From the NCBI GenBank assembly GCA_032622095.1, contig CP136065.1, positions 35,622,732-35,686,731 on the forward strand: a stretch of 64,000 nucleotides of DNA, in the 5' to 3' direction. The notes below the pieces were generated by a model. It was not told the DNA's origin, searched no databases, and was given only the letters and a program-made list of their open reading frames with translations. The position numbers and the translations under genes were made by a program. Shown here one piece after another: positions 1 through 9,119 of this stretch; within the stretch, counting starts at the first letter, position 1; every line of letters begins with the position of its first letter. This DNA comes from Siphonodentalium dalli (lineage: Eukaryota > Mollusca > Scaphopoda > Gadilida > Siphonodentaliidae).

Positions 1-445
1 TTCCAATCTGCAGCACACCAGTTTGCGAGTCAATGACACCTCCAGCATCCTTAATAAAATTCCACCCTATAAGAGCCGGAAATGCTACACAGTTAGCAAC
101 AAGAAACATATAATCAAACTGTTTAGCACCAACTGATATTGAGATCCTTAATTCACCCAGTAATTCAACAGGTTGATCATTAACAGATGTAGCAGATATT
201 TTGATTGGAATAAGTTTTCTAGATCTCAATATCTCATGACTCTTCCTAAATTTGTCACTGATTATACACACTGAAGAACCTGTATCCACTAATACCTTGG
301 TTTGTACCCCATCAATAGTGACCAATATCAGAGAAGATAGACTCTTTAAGTCTGACACGTCGCCCAATTGTTTAACTTCAGAGGCCGGCATTTCGGGCTC
401 AATCCCAGCCACTAATAGTTTAAATCTTGACCTGAATCTCTTGAA
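1..445 (-). CDS. retropepsin-like protease at start of pol frame (partial)
   Basis: This frame is open from 445 to the window edge and lies -1 relative to gag. It carries the aspartic protease active-site motif VDTGSSV (Asp codon at 284-286), followed by a hydrophobic ALIGWNFI segment that resembles the second retropepsin signature. The protease would cleave the Gag-Pol polyprotein as a dimer in the virus-like particle. There is no separate start codon in a sensible place. Expression is therefore expected through ribosomal frameshifting from gag, which it overlaps between 412 and 445. Reverse transcriptase and the rest of pol are outside the window. Confidence 0.85.
362..424 (-). promoter_or_regulatory. 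candidate -1 ribosomal frameshift signal (slippery site + pseudoknot)
   Basis: On the minus strand the heptamer TTTAAAC (424-418) is phased T TTA AAC in the gag frame, the canonical X XXY YYZ arrangement. The gag stop TAG follows one codon later (414-412). After a 7-nt spacer, GGCTGG (410-405) can pair with CCGGCC (388-383). The loop bases GCCCGA (398-393) can pair with TTGGGC (367-362), giving an H-type pseudoknot of two 6-bp stems. A -1 slip here enters the protease frame. The sequence elements are directly visible; function is inferred. Confidence 0.75.
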
Positions 446-1341
446 TCATATCGCTGTCTGTTTAAATCTTGACCTGAATCTCTTGAATCATATTGCTGTC
501 TGTTTTGGGGGTAAAATCCACGTGAATATGAACCTCGACCACGACCTTGACCTCGCGGGTGTGAGCTACCTCTCTGAACTCCCGTACGACCCCTTTGTTT
601 TGAGACAGTGGGACATTCACGATATAAATGACCAATACCACGACAACCGTAACAGGTGACCCCCTCCATAGCAGAGAATCTCCCTCTAGATTGTGGCTGA
701 CCCCGATCTGAAACACTAAGTGCAGCTATCTGCTCTTGCATTCGGTCGAGCTGACTTTGAAGAGCAACAAATTCAGTACTTGCCTCATGGGAGTTCCCAT
801 GAGCTTGGATCATATTTACTTCTGCAATGTGTTTTTTCTCAATACTATTGCGAACTTCCAATTTCGCAGCCAATTCTAATGCATTTTGAACAGATTTTGG
901 CTCTTTCCTCCGAATTTTCATACCTATTTCCCCAATACCGGCAAGGAACCGAGTTAAAACTACATCCTCTTTTGCCTCCACATTGTATTTGGGATAAGCT
1001 TTTGTCACTAATCTCCGCAATTCACCAATATACGCTGCTAGATTCTCACCTGTTTTCCGAGATCGATTTGTCAGCTCAGCTCGAAATGCATCCACGAAAG
1101 CCACCGAAGAGTAAGCCTCTATAAAAACCTCAATTACCCTATCCCATTCTGTTTTCTTTTCCTTTGGTATGGCTCGAAAAACTGAAAATGCTTCATCACC
1201 CAGTAATGTAGGGAATATTTCTAAATATTTCTTTGGTGCATACACTTGGGCCCAGTATTCAAACCGTTCCAACCACCCTTCAAAGTCATCACCCTGTCGC
1301 CCAAGAAATTTATCAGGAGGAGGTGCAACAAATGATGCCAT
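412..1341 (-). CDS. gag: retrotransposon Gag with CCHC zinc knuckle
   Basis: This 309-aa protein has a helical Retrotrans_gag-type core (about residues 10-170, with segments such as WLERFEYWAQVYAP and NLAAYIGELRRLV). A short coiled-coil-like stretch follows, then one CCHC knuckle, CYGCRGIGHLYREC, and an RG/Q-rich basic tail. It would assemble the particle and bind element RNA. The start ATG at 1341 lies 2 nt after the stop codon of the upstream SGNH-like ORF (TAA-AT-ATG), so the two ORFs are nearly fused. The C-terminus contains a 42-bp in-frame tandem duplication that also duplicates the slippery heptamer. Confidence 0.92.
   Translation of the reverse strand: MASFVAPPPDKFLGRQGDDFEGWLERFEYWAQVYAPKKYLEIFPTLLGDEAFSVFRAIPKEKKTEWDRVIEVFIEAYSSVAFVDAFRAELTNRSRKTGENLAAYIGELRRLVTKAYPKYNVEAKEDVVLTRFLAGIGEIGMKIRRKEPKSVQNALELAAKLEVRNSIEKKHIAEVNMIQAHGNSHEASTEFVALQSQLDRMQEQIAALSVSDRGQPQSRGRFSAMEGVTCYGCRGIGHLYRECPTVSKQRGRTGVQRGSSHPRGQGRGRGSYSRGFYPQNRQQYDSRDSGQDLNRQRYDSRDSGQDLNY
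418..501 (-). repeat. 42-bp tandem duplication at gag 3' end, duplicating the slippery heptamer
   Basis: Two 42-bp copies (418-459 and 460-501) differ at a single base. The unit is 14 codons, so gag stays in frame. Both copies contain TTTAAAC in the frameshift-competent phase. A -1 slip at the upstream copy (466-460) would meet TGA at 448-446 before reaching the protease. Only the downstream copy leads into pol. Confidence 0.9.
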
Positions 1342-1343
1342 AT

Positions 1344-2192
1344 TTATTTATGTCTCTTGAAACAAATAAAGTCAACACTACGATCTGACTCTGAATCTGA
1401 ATCAGAACTTGATAAGCACTCAATGTCTGACTCAAAAAGGTTAATAATATATTGGCCAATATAACTACATCCAAATCCTGAAAATTTTGCAAAAAAATTC
1501 ACTTCGGCTCTAAATGCCTGAATCAAAACATTGAACCACTGCTTCTTCACCTCAGATACTGCATGCAGGCCATCATAAAGGTTACCGTACATATATCTCT
1601 TTTTACTTCGCAAACGCTTGTTTTTGACTCTCTTTATAATTTGTTGATCCCACGATATGGTCCAACACCCAGTGTAGGACTGCTTGGTGCAGTTATGTAA
1701 TTTAATCAATGAATTGATCTCAACAATATTCCGGTTAATTGTTTTTTGGTATCGAATAACGTCGGATGACTTCAAACCAAACTCAGACAGGACAATGTTA
1801 TATGTAGAATAATATTTCTCAAAACAGCAAGTTGGAATGTTCACAAACCCAACTAACGCAGTTGGAAATATTTTCTTTATAGCCGATTCAAATTCTACCA
1901 ACCGATTGAAAACTGTTTCAGCGGAATTGTCATTAGGGCGAATGAACTGTCCTCTTTTATCCAAGAAGTCATTGATGCCGGCCGCTATTTTGACAATAAC
2001 CTGTGTATCGGATGATTTCTCCCACGATGACAATATTACAACTGTCTCATCTTTCAACAGCTCAATGGACGCGCCTCGAATAATTTTGTATTCAATATTT
2101 ATATCTTTCGGCTGTGGATATTTGTCAAAATTATTTGCACGAGAATCGGCAGCAAAGAAACATCTTCCAACTCCAGGCACCATGATTATCAC
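1344..2192 (-). CDS. SGNH/GDSL-hydrolase-like ORF upstream of gag
   Basis: This 282-aa protein does not match any standard LTR-retrotransposon product that I recognise. It does show the four blocks of the SGNH hydrolase fold in order. They are ADS near the N-terminus (Ser17, after a hydrophobic strand), RGAS (Gly40), GIND (Asn74) and DGLH (Asp207/His210), with a C-terminal helix after the last block. A complete Ser-Gly-Asn-His set suggests an esterase or acetylhydrolase-like protein. The substrate is unknown. A serine/aspartate-rich acidic stretch lies near residues 260-271. The stop codon is 2 nt before the gag ATG, so both ORFs probably share one transcript. Catalysis is inferred from motif spacing only. 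Confidence 0.65.
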   Translation of the reverse strand: MIIMVPGVGRCFFAADSRANNFDKYPQPKDINIEYKIIRGASIELLKDETVVILSSWEKSSDTQVIVKIAAGINDFLDKRGQFIRPNDNSAETVFNRLVEFESAIKKIFPTALVGFVNIPTCCFEKYYSTYNIVLSEFGLKSSDVIRYQKTINRNIVEINSLIKLHNCTKQSYTGCWTISWDQQIIKRVKNKRLRSKKRYMYGNLYDGLHAVSEVKKQWFNVLIQAFRAEVNFFAKFSGFGCSYIGQYIINLFESDIECLSSSDSDSESDRSVDFICFKRHK

Positions 2193-2369
2193 AACCTGTC
2201 AAATTTAAAGCCATATTTCAGTTTCTTAGAATTGCACAAATTATGAGAGTATAAAATAGGGCTGTGTGTGTCAGAAGCAGTTTTATACTACCTCCATGAC
2301 AAAAGTACAAACAACACAATTTAAAACTTTTCTTGAAATTCCATTTGACTTCATATACTCGAATTTCTC
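2193..2369 (-). other. retrotransposon leader between primer site and first ORF
   Basis: This is untranslated leader of the LTR element on the minus strand. I see no further ORF or clear structure in it. Confidence 0.6.
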
Positions 2370-2388
2370 AATCCCACCGCTGCCACCA
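2370..2388 (-). promoter_or_regulatory. primer-binding site, tRNA-Leu-like
   Basis: The minus strand reads TGGTGGCAGCGGTGGGATT, 1 nt inside the LTR end. It is complementary to a tRNA 3' end of the form ...CCACCGCTGCCA-CCA, which from memory matches animal tRNA-Leu(AAG). Position and the leading TGG fit a minus-strand primer site. The tRNA identity is from memory and was not searched. Confidence 0.75.
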
Positions 2389-2389
2389 A

Positions 2390-2615
2390 TGTAATGGCCC
2401 TCTAATATACTCTTTAACTCACCTAGATCTCTTCTGTCCTTCGCACACTATCGTATCTCTTTTCCTCGTCCTTTCTTCCCTCTCTCTCGTTCCCGCTTAT
2501 CTCTGTCCGTTCAACTCGCTCTTCGTCCGTCTCGCCCCACTTCCTGTCGACCCAAGAGGCCAACTCCAATCCGCAGATGTGTACACCATTCATCAGCCTT
2601 TCGTAGTTCATTACA
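2390..2615 (-). repeat. 5' LTR (226 bp)
   Basis: The LTR is bounded by a perfect 7-bp inverted repeat, TGTAATG...CATTACA, with TG/CA ends, and its 3' end abuts the primer site. The flanking bases outside (TATAA) would be one target duplication copy. The second LTR is beyond the window, so the length cannot be confirmed by comparison. Confidence 0.7.
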
Positions 2616-2869
2616 TATAATCACATCACCCACCCCCCCCCAAATGTGAACCGGAATGTTTTTGTTTTGTCCATAGCAGCCATACGTTGAATTCGGTGTT
2701 TGCCCTGTATTTATAGCCTCTGAAACAAATACTCAACAAGCAAATGCGCCTAGTTCCGACAACAAGTTATCAATCTGAAACTGCGAATGGTAACTCACAC
2801 ACGAAGATAGGAAAGATAAAATGTTTTAGTAGATTTTCACTAATTTATCCAATTTGACAGTCTCTTTAA
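2616..2869. other. flanking DNA, nothing recognised
   Basis: AT-rich DNA between the LTR and the next MITE, with a short poly-C run near 2631-2640. No ORF or element is supported. The right end (TTAA, 2866-2869) is the target copy of the adjoining MITE. Confidence 0.5.
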
Positions 2870-3506
2870 GGTAGCAATACACGATTTCCAGCAAGTTTGC
2901 CAACCTGGGACGGGGTACTGTACTTCAAATCAATGCTCAACCATTATCTTTGGCATAGGTCCCATCAAACATGTTTTAATTTCGACAGAAATTTTAGGTG
3001 TAATCATTTGTCTGTACTTTAGCTTCTTCGTACAATTTGTCATTGAGTTATGCTCCTTGGTTTGCACACACAAAACGCTCAATTTTACCCATTTTTTTTA
3101 CTCAAATTGGCCATTTTCAACCCAAAAACAGACCATGATAGAGCGAATATCAGTAAATAAGCTTCCACCTGATAGAGCTGAGAAATATTTGAAATAGAAA
3201 AAAAAGTTATCGTATCAATTTGAAAAAGATTTTTCTTGCGAGCCCAGATGACTGAATTCAGGGGAGAGAATTCGGGCTATTTTCCTGTAACCAATAACAA
3301 AGAGTTGGCCTTCACTGAATACGAAAACCCTGTTGAATATCCAAATTTTTCACTTTTTTGAGAACTTTCCCAGTTTTGTAAAATAAATAAACCTTCAAAC
3401 CAGTAATGACACAGTTAACACAGGCTACACTGGCTGTTATGCCCCAAGATACTTATGTTTCTATTTTTCAGACCCCCTACAACCCGTGAAATCGTGTACT
3501 GCTACC
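2870..3506. mobile_element. TTAA-flanked MITE (piggyBac-like), family GGTAGCA
   Basis: Inverted ends GGTAGCARTACACGATTTC (19 bp, one mismatch) bound a 637-bp non-coding segment. The left flank is TTAA (2866-2869) and the right flank is TCAA (3507-3510), consistent with a TTAA target duplication in which one copy has mutated. Non-autonomous; no transposase. Confidence 0.65.
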
Positions 3507-3564
3507 TCAATATATATAGTTTATTTAATTCAGGCTCAAATGGCCCATATGATAGAGATATCAA

Positions 3565-6351
3565 TTATATGTAATACAGAATTTCTTTCCAATGTTTGAA
3601 AAGATAAGATTCATAAAATAAATCGGAATTAATGATTGCATGCAAAATTGTATTTTCAGATTCAGTCACACGTTCTCTCAGACCATACACACTCTTTCTT
3701 ATCAACATAGGAACAGAACTCACAACATCCCTGGCATACATCCCACTTGCGCTACATCTCCATTCATACCCCATAAACTTCCTATAGGCATTGTTATAAC
3801 ATACAATTAATTTGCGGTAACTGCGCTGGGTGAAATTTTCCCACAGAGTACAACAATATAATGATGAAATATAAGCATGAAAAAGATGGCGTTTTACATC
3901 AAATGAACACTTGTAAAACTTTTTCATGAGGATATTGGAACGGGAACAAATTGATCTATATTGCCTCAAAATATCATCATCATCAATAAGATCGTCTCTG
4001 AGAATATGTCCAAGGTATTTATAGGCGGGAACAAACTTAAGTTCTCTACCCATGAGAAAAAGTTTTGGAAAGGTCGTGAGGCGTAGGGATTTGGGTATGA
4101 ACGCCATCCCTACTGTTTTTGTGCAATTATATACCAAATTTATGGGTAAAGCTTCGGCTTCACATATTCTCACGAGACGACGAAGTCCCTCTAGAGAGGG
4201 TGCAAGTAGACACATGTCATCAGCATAGCATAAATGGTTTACTCTCTTACCACCTATCACACATCCACTCTCGCTTTCATTCAACCTCTCACTTATACCA
4301 TTTATGTACACATTAAACAAATAAGGACTGAGAACCCCGCCTTGTCGAACTCCACTCGTTGGCCGGAATGGAGGCGAGTGCGATCCTCCCCATCTGACGT
4401 TGTATTCCTGATTTCCAAACCAATTACTGAGGACATTGATGACTGAGGTCGGTATACCGCGTTTCCACAATAATTGGGTTAATGTTCTGTGATTGACTCT
4501 ATCAAATGCTTTGCTGGCGTCAAGAAAGCAGACGAAAGCAGGGGTATTCTTCGATATATAGTGATTTATTGTCTCTTTGAGTGCCAGAATGCAACTGTCA
4601 GTGGAATGTCCGCTCTTGAAACCGAATTGATTATCGGTTGTATGGAGGCGATGAGAAATTTTCTGCAGAACAACTTTTTCGAATATTTTTGATATGAGTG
4701 TTGATAGAGCTATAGGTCGATAATTTTCAGATGACGAGATGTTAGCATTCTTATTCTTTAAAATCGGAACAAGCGTTACTTTCAGCAGTTTTGGTGGAAG
4801 GTGACCGGTTTCCAGTATTTTGTTGAACAGAAACATGAGGCATGTATTGATTCTTTCGTCACAGTATTTAAGGTGTTCAGCTGCTAACCCATCTGGGCCT
4901 CGTGATTTACCCGATTTTAATGATTTTATTGATGTTTCGATTTCCTTCTCTGTGATGAAAATTCGTTTTTCAGGTTCGTCCTCGTATGTGTGAAGATCGT
5001 GCTGTTGAACGGTGTTACAAAATATGTTCTGGAAGTGTTCTCCCCAATACAATGTAATATCGGATTCGCCACTTTTCCCGTCTATGCAGTTAACATGTCC
5101 ACCGGAGTTACCACCTGTTACTGATTTCCAAAATTCCTTATAGTTTTTGTTCGTAAAATTATCCGCTAATTTATCCGCCTTCATTTGTTCTTTTCTTGAT
5201 TTGCAATTTCTCAGGGCTGATTTGAATATTTGTCTGCTCCTCCTCATGCAGTCGTATATATATCCAAATCTTGGTCGCTTCATTTTGACCCAATTTAGGA
5301 AATAGGTTCTTGCCTTCTCGTGTAAGTGACTGACGTATGTATTCCAACCTGGTGTTGAATAGCGGTGATTTTTGCGTCTTCTGACATCGATGATGCTTCT
5401 GTTTGCGGCCTCTGACAAAGCATATACAATTTCTTCATATGTATGATTTATCAATGCTTTTGCATCCTTTCCTTGTGATTCCTGATTGACGATGTCACTA
5501 TTTATCTTTTTGAGATAGTTTCGGCTCGTACGACGATAAGTTTCTAACTGAGAAGTTCCGGCGCGTGACCAATCTATTTTTTCCTGTTGATTGTTGTTTT
5601 CAATTGACGCAATATTTGTTGGAAGGATGTCTGTCTTCAGCGAAACAACAAGCGGGAAATGATCAGAAGTAATGTAATCATGGAGTATTTCAATCGATGA
5701 TATCGCTGTATCTACTGATGCTGTACACACACAATGGTCAAGCCAAGACACCGTGCCATGCGCAGAACTTAAGAACGTGAACGAATCTGGAGAATAGCCT
5801 AGCAATTTGATGTCCGATATATGTAGTGACGAATCCCGACAATACTCATTCAGCTCCGCCATATTCCCAGTATTCCTGATTGCACATGCATTGAAATCAC
5901 CCATGACTATCATATTACTTGTACTCGCCTCGTTCATGATCGCTTCGATTTTACCGAGGTAGTCAACGTATAACTCCGCATTGACTTCGTCATCAACCGG
6001 AAGGTAAACACATAGTATCAGCAATCTATATGTTGAATCTTTTATTTCAAGGCCAACTATTCTCGGGTCCCCATATGAAACAAACCGTACTTTATCGGCA
6101 AGCGTTTTTCTCCACATAAATGCCGTTCCACCATATGGTCTTCCACTAAGAATCTTACTGTCAGAATCAATGGCTGATTCACCACAAGCTTCAAATTCGT
6201 TGTTTATTGAACGCAATTTTTCCAACTCATTCTTCAACAGCCAATGTTCCTGGAGAAGTACTATGTCACAATTTTCTGAAAATTTTCGTACCTCAACATC
6301 CGATGTTTTCACAGACTTGCAGTTGTATGATGCGATTCTCAAGGCTCCCAT
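3565..6351 (-). CDS. LINE ORF2: APE-type endonuclease + reverse transcriptase
   Basis: This 928-aa protein has an apurinic-type endonuclease at residues 1-240: Asn10 in SYNC, Glu35 in LLQEHW, GDFNAC near 151-156, SWLDHC and a terminal SDHFP. The reverse transcriptase spans about 470-790: YRPIAL, QFGFKSGHSTD, FLDASKAFDRVNH, GVRQGGVLSPYLFN and the catalytic YADD at 709-712. It makes nicked-target-primed cDNA of the element RNA. There is no RNase H, and no stop or frameshift. The start is the first Met, directly before the endonuclease. The clade was not assigned (jockey/CR1/RTE-like range). Confidence 0.95.
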   Translation of the reverse strand: MGALRIASYNCKSVKTSDVEVRKFSENCDIVLLQEHWLLKNELEKLRSINNEFEACGESAIDSDSKILSGRPYGGTAFMWRKTLADKVRFVSYGDPRIVGLEIKDSTYRLLILCVYLPVDDEVNAELYVDYLGKIEAIMNEASTSNMIVMGDFNACAIRNTGNMAELNEYCRDSSLHISDIKLLGYSPDSFTFLSSAHGTVSWLDHCVCTASVDTAISSIEILHDYITSDHFPLVVSLKTDILPTNIASIENNNQQEKIDWSRAGTSQLETYRRTSRNYLKKINSDIVNQESQGKDAKALINHTYEEIVYALSEAANRSIIDVRRRKNHRYSTPGWNTYVSHLHEKARTYFLNWVKMKRPRFGYIYDCMRRSRQIFKSALRNCKSRKEQMKADKLADNFTNKNYKEFWKSVTGGNSGGHVNCIDGKSGESDITLYWGEHFQNIFCNTVQQHDLHTYEDEPEKRIFITEKEIETSIKSLKSGKSRGPDGLAAEHLKYCDERINTCLMFLFNKILETGHLPPKLLKVTLVPILKNKNANISSSENYRPIALSTLISKIFEKVVLQKISHRLHTTDNQFGFKSGHSTDSCILALKETINHYISKNTPAFVCFLDASKAFDRVNHRTLTQLLWKRGIPTSVINVLSNWFGNQEYNVRWGGSHSPPFRPTSGVRQGGVLSPYLFNVYINGISERLNESESGCVIGGKRVNHLCYADDMCLLAPSLEGLRRLVRICEAEALPINLVYNCTKTVGMAFIPKSLRLTTFPKLFLMGRELKFVPAYKYLGHILRDDLIDDDDILRQYRSICSRSNILMKKFYKCSFDVKRHLFHAYISSLYCCTLWENFTQRSYRKLIVCYNNAYRKFMGYEWRCSASGMYARDVVSSVPMLIRKSVYGLRERVTESENTILHAIINSDLFYESYLFKHWKEILYYI

Positions 6352-6379
6352 TTCCTATTTTTTTATTTTTTTTTTTTAT

Positions 6380-7738
6380 TTACGACCACGGTTCCCTAGT
6401 CGCGTGTTCCCAATCATTTCTGCCACCAGATCTTCGTTCAAAGAATTGTCGAACAAGAGCATTTTTTGGCCACAAAGTAGCATCCATTATTCTCTTCATT
6501 TCTTCGCGATCTTCAACTTGAAGTTTGAACGATGAATACGTATCAAATTTGGTAATCAATTTGGAACATTTCATCACCTGTGTATGAAACGTATCGTCAA
6601 CAAAAGATTTTAAGTCGGCCTCTGTTGTTTCCGGCGCAAGTCTCGAGACGAATATTAGACCAGGAGGACTGGTATTCACAGTTTTCAGCTTAGAATTACT
6701 CGACGTTCCTATCACTGGAGGTTTCTTAGGTTTCTTTCTCTGGACAGTTTGAAAACCATCGTCACGCAGGGTCTCAGCATAGGTTGGCACACGAACGGAG
6801 GCGGTATGACTATTTGAGACGTATGGTGTTCTCGTCTCGACTTCTGCAGAAAAGTCTGTTTCAATGTTCTGATTAGTGTTCGGGAAACGGGACGATGCTG
6901 TGACATTTCCCATAACATACTGACTTGGTGGTGTTATGTGTTCGATTCTGGGTTGTCGAGTGTTCTTATGCATATCAAGTTTCTTGTTCTCGTGAAACGT
7001 TTTCTCCTTTATCAGATCGCGTGTAAGATTTTCTTCTCTGACCGATTTTATGGCCGTACTGATATCGACGGACAGTTCATTTCTGAGCGTTTTTACAAGA
7101 TCCTCTTTCACTACTGTCAGCACATTCTTTTTGATTTCTTCACATACTTCTGCACTAATAACAGTCTTCAAATCACTGTTTTGTGATTTCACGGAAGATA
7201 TATCTTTCAGAAGAGTTGAAATATCCACATGATCAACATCTATAGGAGGCAATTTACTCAAATCATACGCCACGAACAGTGGCAAGTCATCCATATCCGT
7301 TTCATGGAGCAACGTGATTATGTCTTTGAGATTACTCATCGTTTTATCTTGTCCCTTTCGCTTTATACATCTTGACTTGCTTTGAGCTAAATCGAACAGG
7401 AGCATCTTAGCTTCTTCAATTTCGGAATCATCAAAATTTTCTATACACAGCTTAAGAATCACATTTGTTGTTAACTTAACAAATTTGTTAACCATAAAGC
7501 AGAGAAGTTCATTTATAACAATCGGCTTCGTGTCATCCTTTTGCGCTGATCTCTCGCCTGTTTTGCGGGCGACCACTGATTTCACGAGTGTTCCAGCTCT
7601 TGTCTCCACTGTCGTCGCATCTTTCACTTCAGTCGACAATATACCAAACCTTTTTCTCTCACATGGTGCGCATAAGTACTGATCACCTTGTGTGAATTTC
7701 ACGCCGGTTCCAGAACCACAATCTTCACAGGCCGGCAT
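6380..7738 (-). CDS. LINE ORF1: zinc-finger, coiled-coil and RRM-like nucleic-acid-binding protein
   Basis: This 452-aa protein starts with a four-cysteine zinc-finger-like motif (C4-x2-C7-x15-C23-x2-C26, PHD/zinc-ribbon-like). A long helical middle part with heptad-like runs follows (about 90-240), then a low-complexity linker. The C-terminal domain (about 350-435) resembles an RRM: GLIFVSRLAPETTEADLKSF ... FKLQVEDREEMK ... WPKNALVRQF. It would coat the element RNA as the ORF1 partner. ORF2 begins 28 nt downstream across an A-rich spacer, so ORF2 translation probably involves reinitiation. Assignment is by position and domains. Confidence 0.85.
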   Translation of the reverse strand: MPACEDCGSGTGVKFTQGDQYLCAPCERKRFGILSTEVKDATTVETRAGTLVKSVVARKTGERSAQKDDTKPIVINELLCFMVNKFVKLTTNVILKLCIENFDDSEIEEAKMLLFDLAQSKSRCIKRKGQDKTMSNLKDIITLLHETDMDDLPLFVAYDLSKLPPIDVDHVDISTLLKDISSVKSQNSDLKTVISAEVCEEIKKNVLTVVKEDLVKTLRNELSVDISTAIKSVREENLTRDLIKEKTFHENKKLDMHKNTRQPRIEHITPPSQYVMGNVTASSRFPNTNQNIETDFSAEVETRTPYVSNSHTASVRVPTYAETLRDDGFQTVQRKKPKKPPVIGTSSNSKLKTVNTSPPGLIFVSRLAPETTEADLKSFVDDTFHTQVMKCSKLITKFDTYSSFKLQVEDREEMKRIMDATLWPKNALVRQFFERRSGGRNDWEHATREPWS

Positions 7739-7790
7739 CGTCTAAGCAGGTTGGTAAGACTCCGACTCTCTCGAGCCCCGACAACGTCTT

Positions 7791-9119
7791 TGGAAAATAG
7801 AAATAACCGTGAACTATGAATATATTGAGTTTTTCTCCACAATTTTCAGCACACAGTTAGAACAACTAGGAATATTCATCTTGAAACATCACATAGTGTT
7901 AAACAGTTCCAAAAGTATCGAAAATTACTGTAAAAAGTTCGCCTTTTTGTAAGAGCAATTAGAAAATCCGTCTCTATGCGATGACGTCACAATACCATAT
8001 GTATCTTTCTATTAACACATGGGGAAATAAATTTAGAAATGAAAGGGTTAATCTGAAGTAAATCGGGAGACATAATTACTTCTCTCGAAGTACTTTTAAT
8101 AGTTTCTAATTTGTGGTTACATGTGGTATCTAGGGGTTTTCGAGAGGAGAACAAGTTGTGTTTCGTCGATTAAAATTTCGAAGATTAGAATCTGACAAAT
8201 GACTATTCGAGGCCTTGTCAGCGCTTAAATCTGCATATTATAAGGGGCGCCGTGATATTCGGCACCGCTCGATGAGAACTGTCTTTGAATTGCAGAATAG
8301 AGAGTCACGGAACACATTGAAAAGTGACTCGAAATTACCTTGAATGGTCTCAACTGAATGTGTTATATTCCGATAGCAACCATTACTGAATACAAAGTGG
8401 TCTATTTCATAGAGGCATGGTGGTTAGTCCAGTCATAAATTCAGTTTCATTATAATTACCATGTTGTTTGCATCGTTCATTGAGCACATGATTGTATTTT
8501 GCACCCATCTATGGCTCAAATTCATTCATTTGTTGCATATATTTTGTTCAGTATAAAAGGAGATGGTCCCATAAATAAACAAACCACATTTAACCATCTC
8601 CATGGATAAAAACACAATGCATACAGCTAACGTTAAAGTCATGACTTGTGTAAACTTACTTACATTCAGGAACAGGTAATCTAGGAAATTAATAAGTTCA
8701 ATTTGTACACCTAGACCTATTGGACGGAAAACATGAAATGAAACGCTGAACTCTCAGATGTTTACAATTGACATCCAAATTCTGGATGTTTGGCACAGTT
8801 TGGTGCATAATATCAAAACAGGATTTTGATTAATGATATCTCTTCTGGATTATCAATTCCAAAAGAAAAGTAAATCTACACCAGTCATGACATTCGGTGA
8901 AATTAATGCTTATTTTGTTGAATTTTGTTTATTTTGTCGCAATTTGTGTTGGTTGAGTTGCAACGTAGGAGGCGACGCACATCAGGAGCGACTAACACTG
9001 GTTAGTTTAACATTGTTTATACTAAATGGATGCTCCGACTGAGTTATTATATACATTATAATGATATATTATTCATCTGGATGGGGTTTGTGAGAAAAAA
9101 GCAGACGACAGATAGTAAA
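7791..9119. other. non-coding, mostly unassigned
   Basis: No supported gene. Apart from a repeat piece at 8457-8581 I see only AT-rich unique-looking DNA. Confidence 0.5.
8457..8581. repeat. fragment shared with the element end at 49,489-49,612
   Basis: About 125 bp in the same orientation as 49,489-49,612, including GTATAAAAGGAGATGGTC. The outermost terminal bases of that element are missing here, so this is a truncated or diverged copy. Confidence 0.75.

Larger units (their letters stand above)
1..2615 (-). mobile_element. Ty3/gypsy-type LTR retrotransposon, 5' portion
   Basis: Read on the minus strand, the order is LTR (2615-2390), primer-binding site (2388-2370), leader, an SGNH-like ORF (2192-1344), gag (1341-412) and an overlapping protease/pol frame (from 445) cut by the window edge. 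All ORFs are open, which suggests a fairly young copy. Reverse transcriptase, RNase H, integrase and the 3' LTR would lie to the left of the window. The Ty3/gypsy call rests on the gag fold signature, the single CCHC knuckle and the gag-pro order. The extra ORF in front of gag is unusual. Confidence 0.85.
3511..7790 (-). mobile_element. non-LTR retrotransposon (LINE), apparently intact two-ORF copy
   Basis: On the minus strand: a short 5' region, ORF1 (7738-6380), a 28-nt A-rich spacer, ORF2 (6351-3565), and a short 3' tail with AATAAA-like AATTAAATAAACT that ends at the MITE. Both ORFs are open end to end. The exact 5' end is uncertain (set near 7790). No target duplication was identified. 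Confidence 0.85.

Noticed and set aside
252-659. 135-aa plus-strand ORF
   Set aside because: Antisense shadow of gag/protease, with the 42-bp duplication visible as a repeated peptide.
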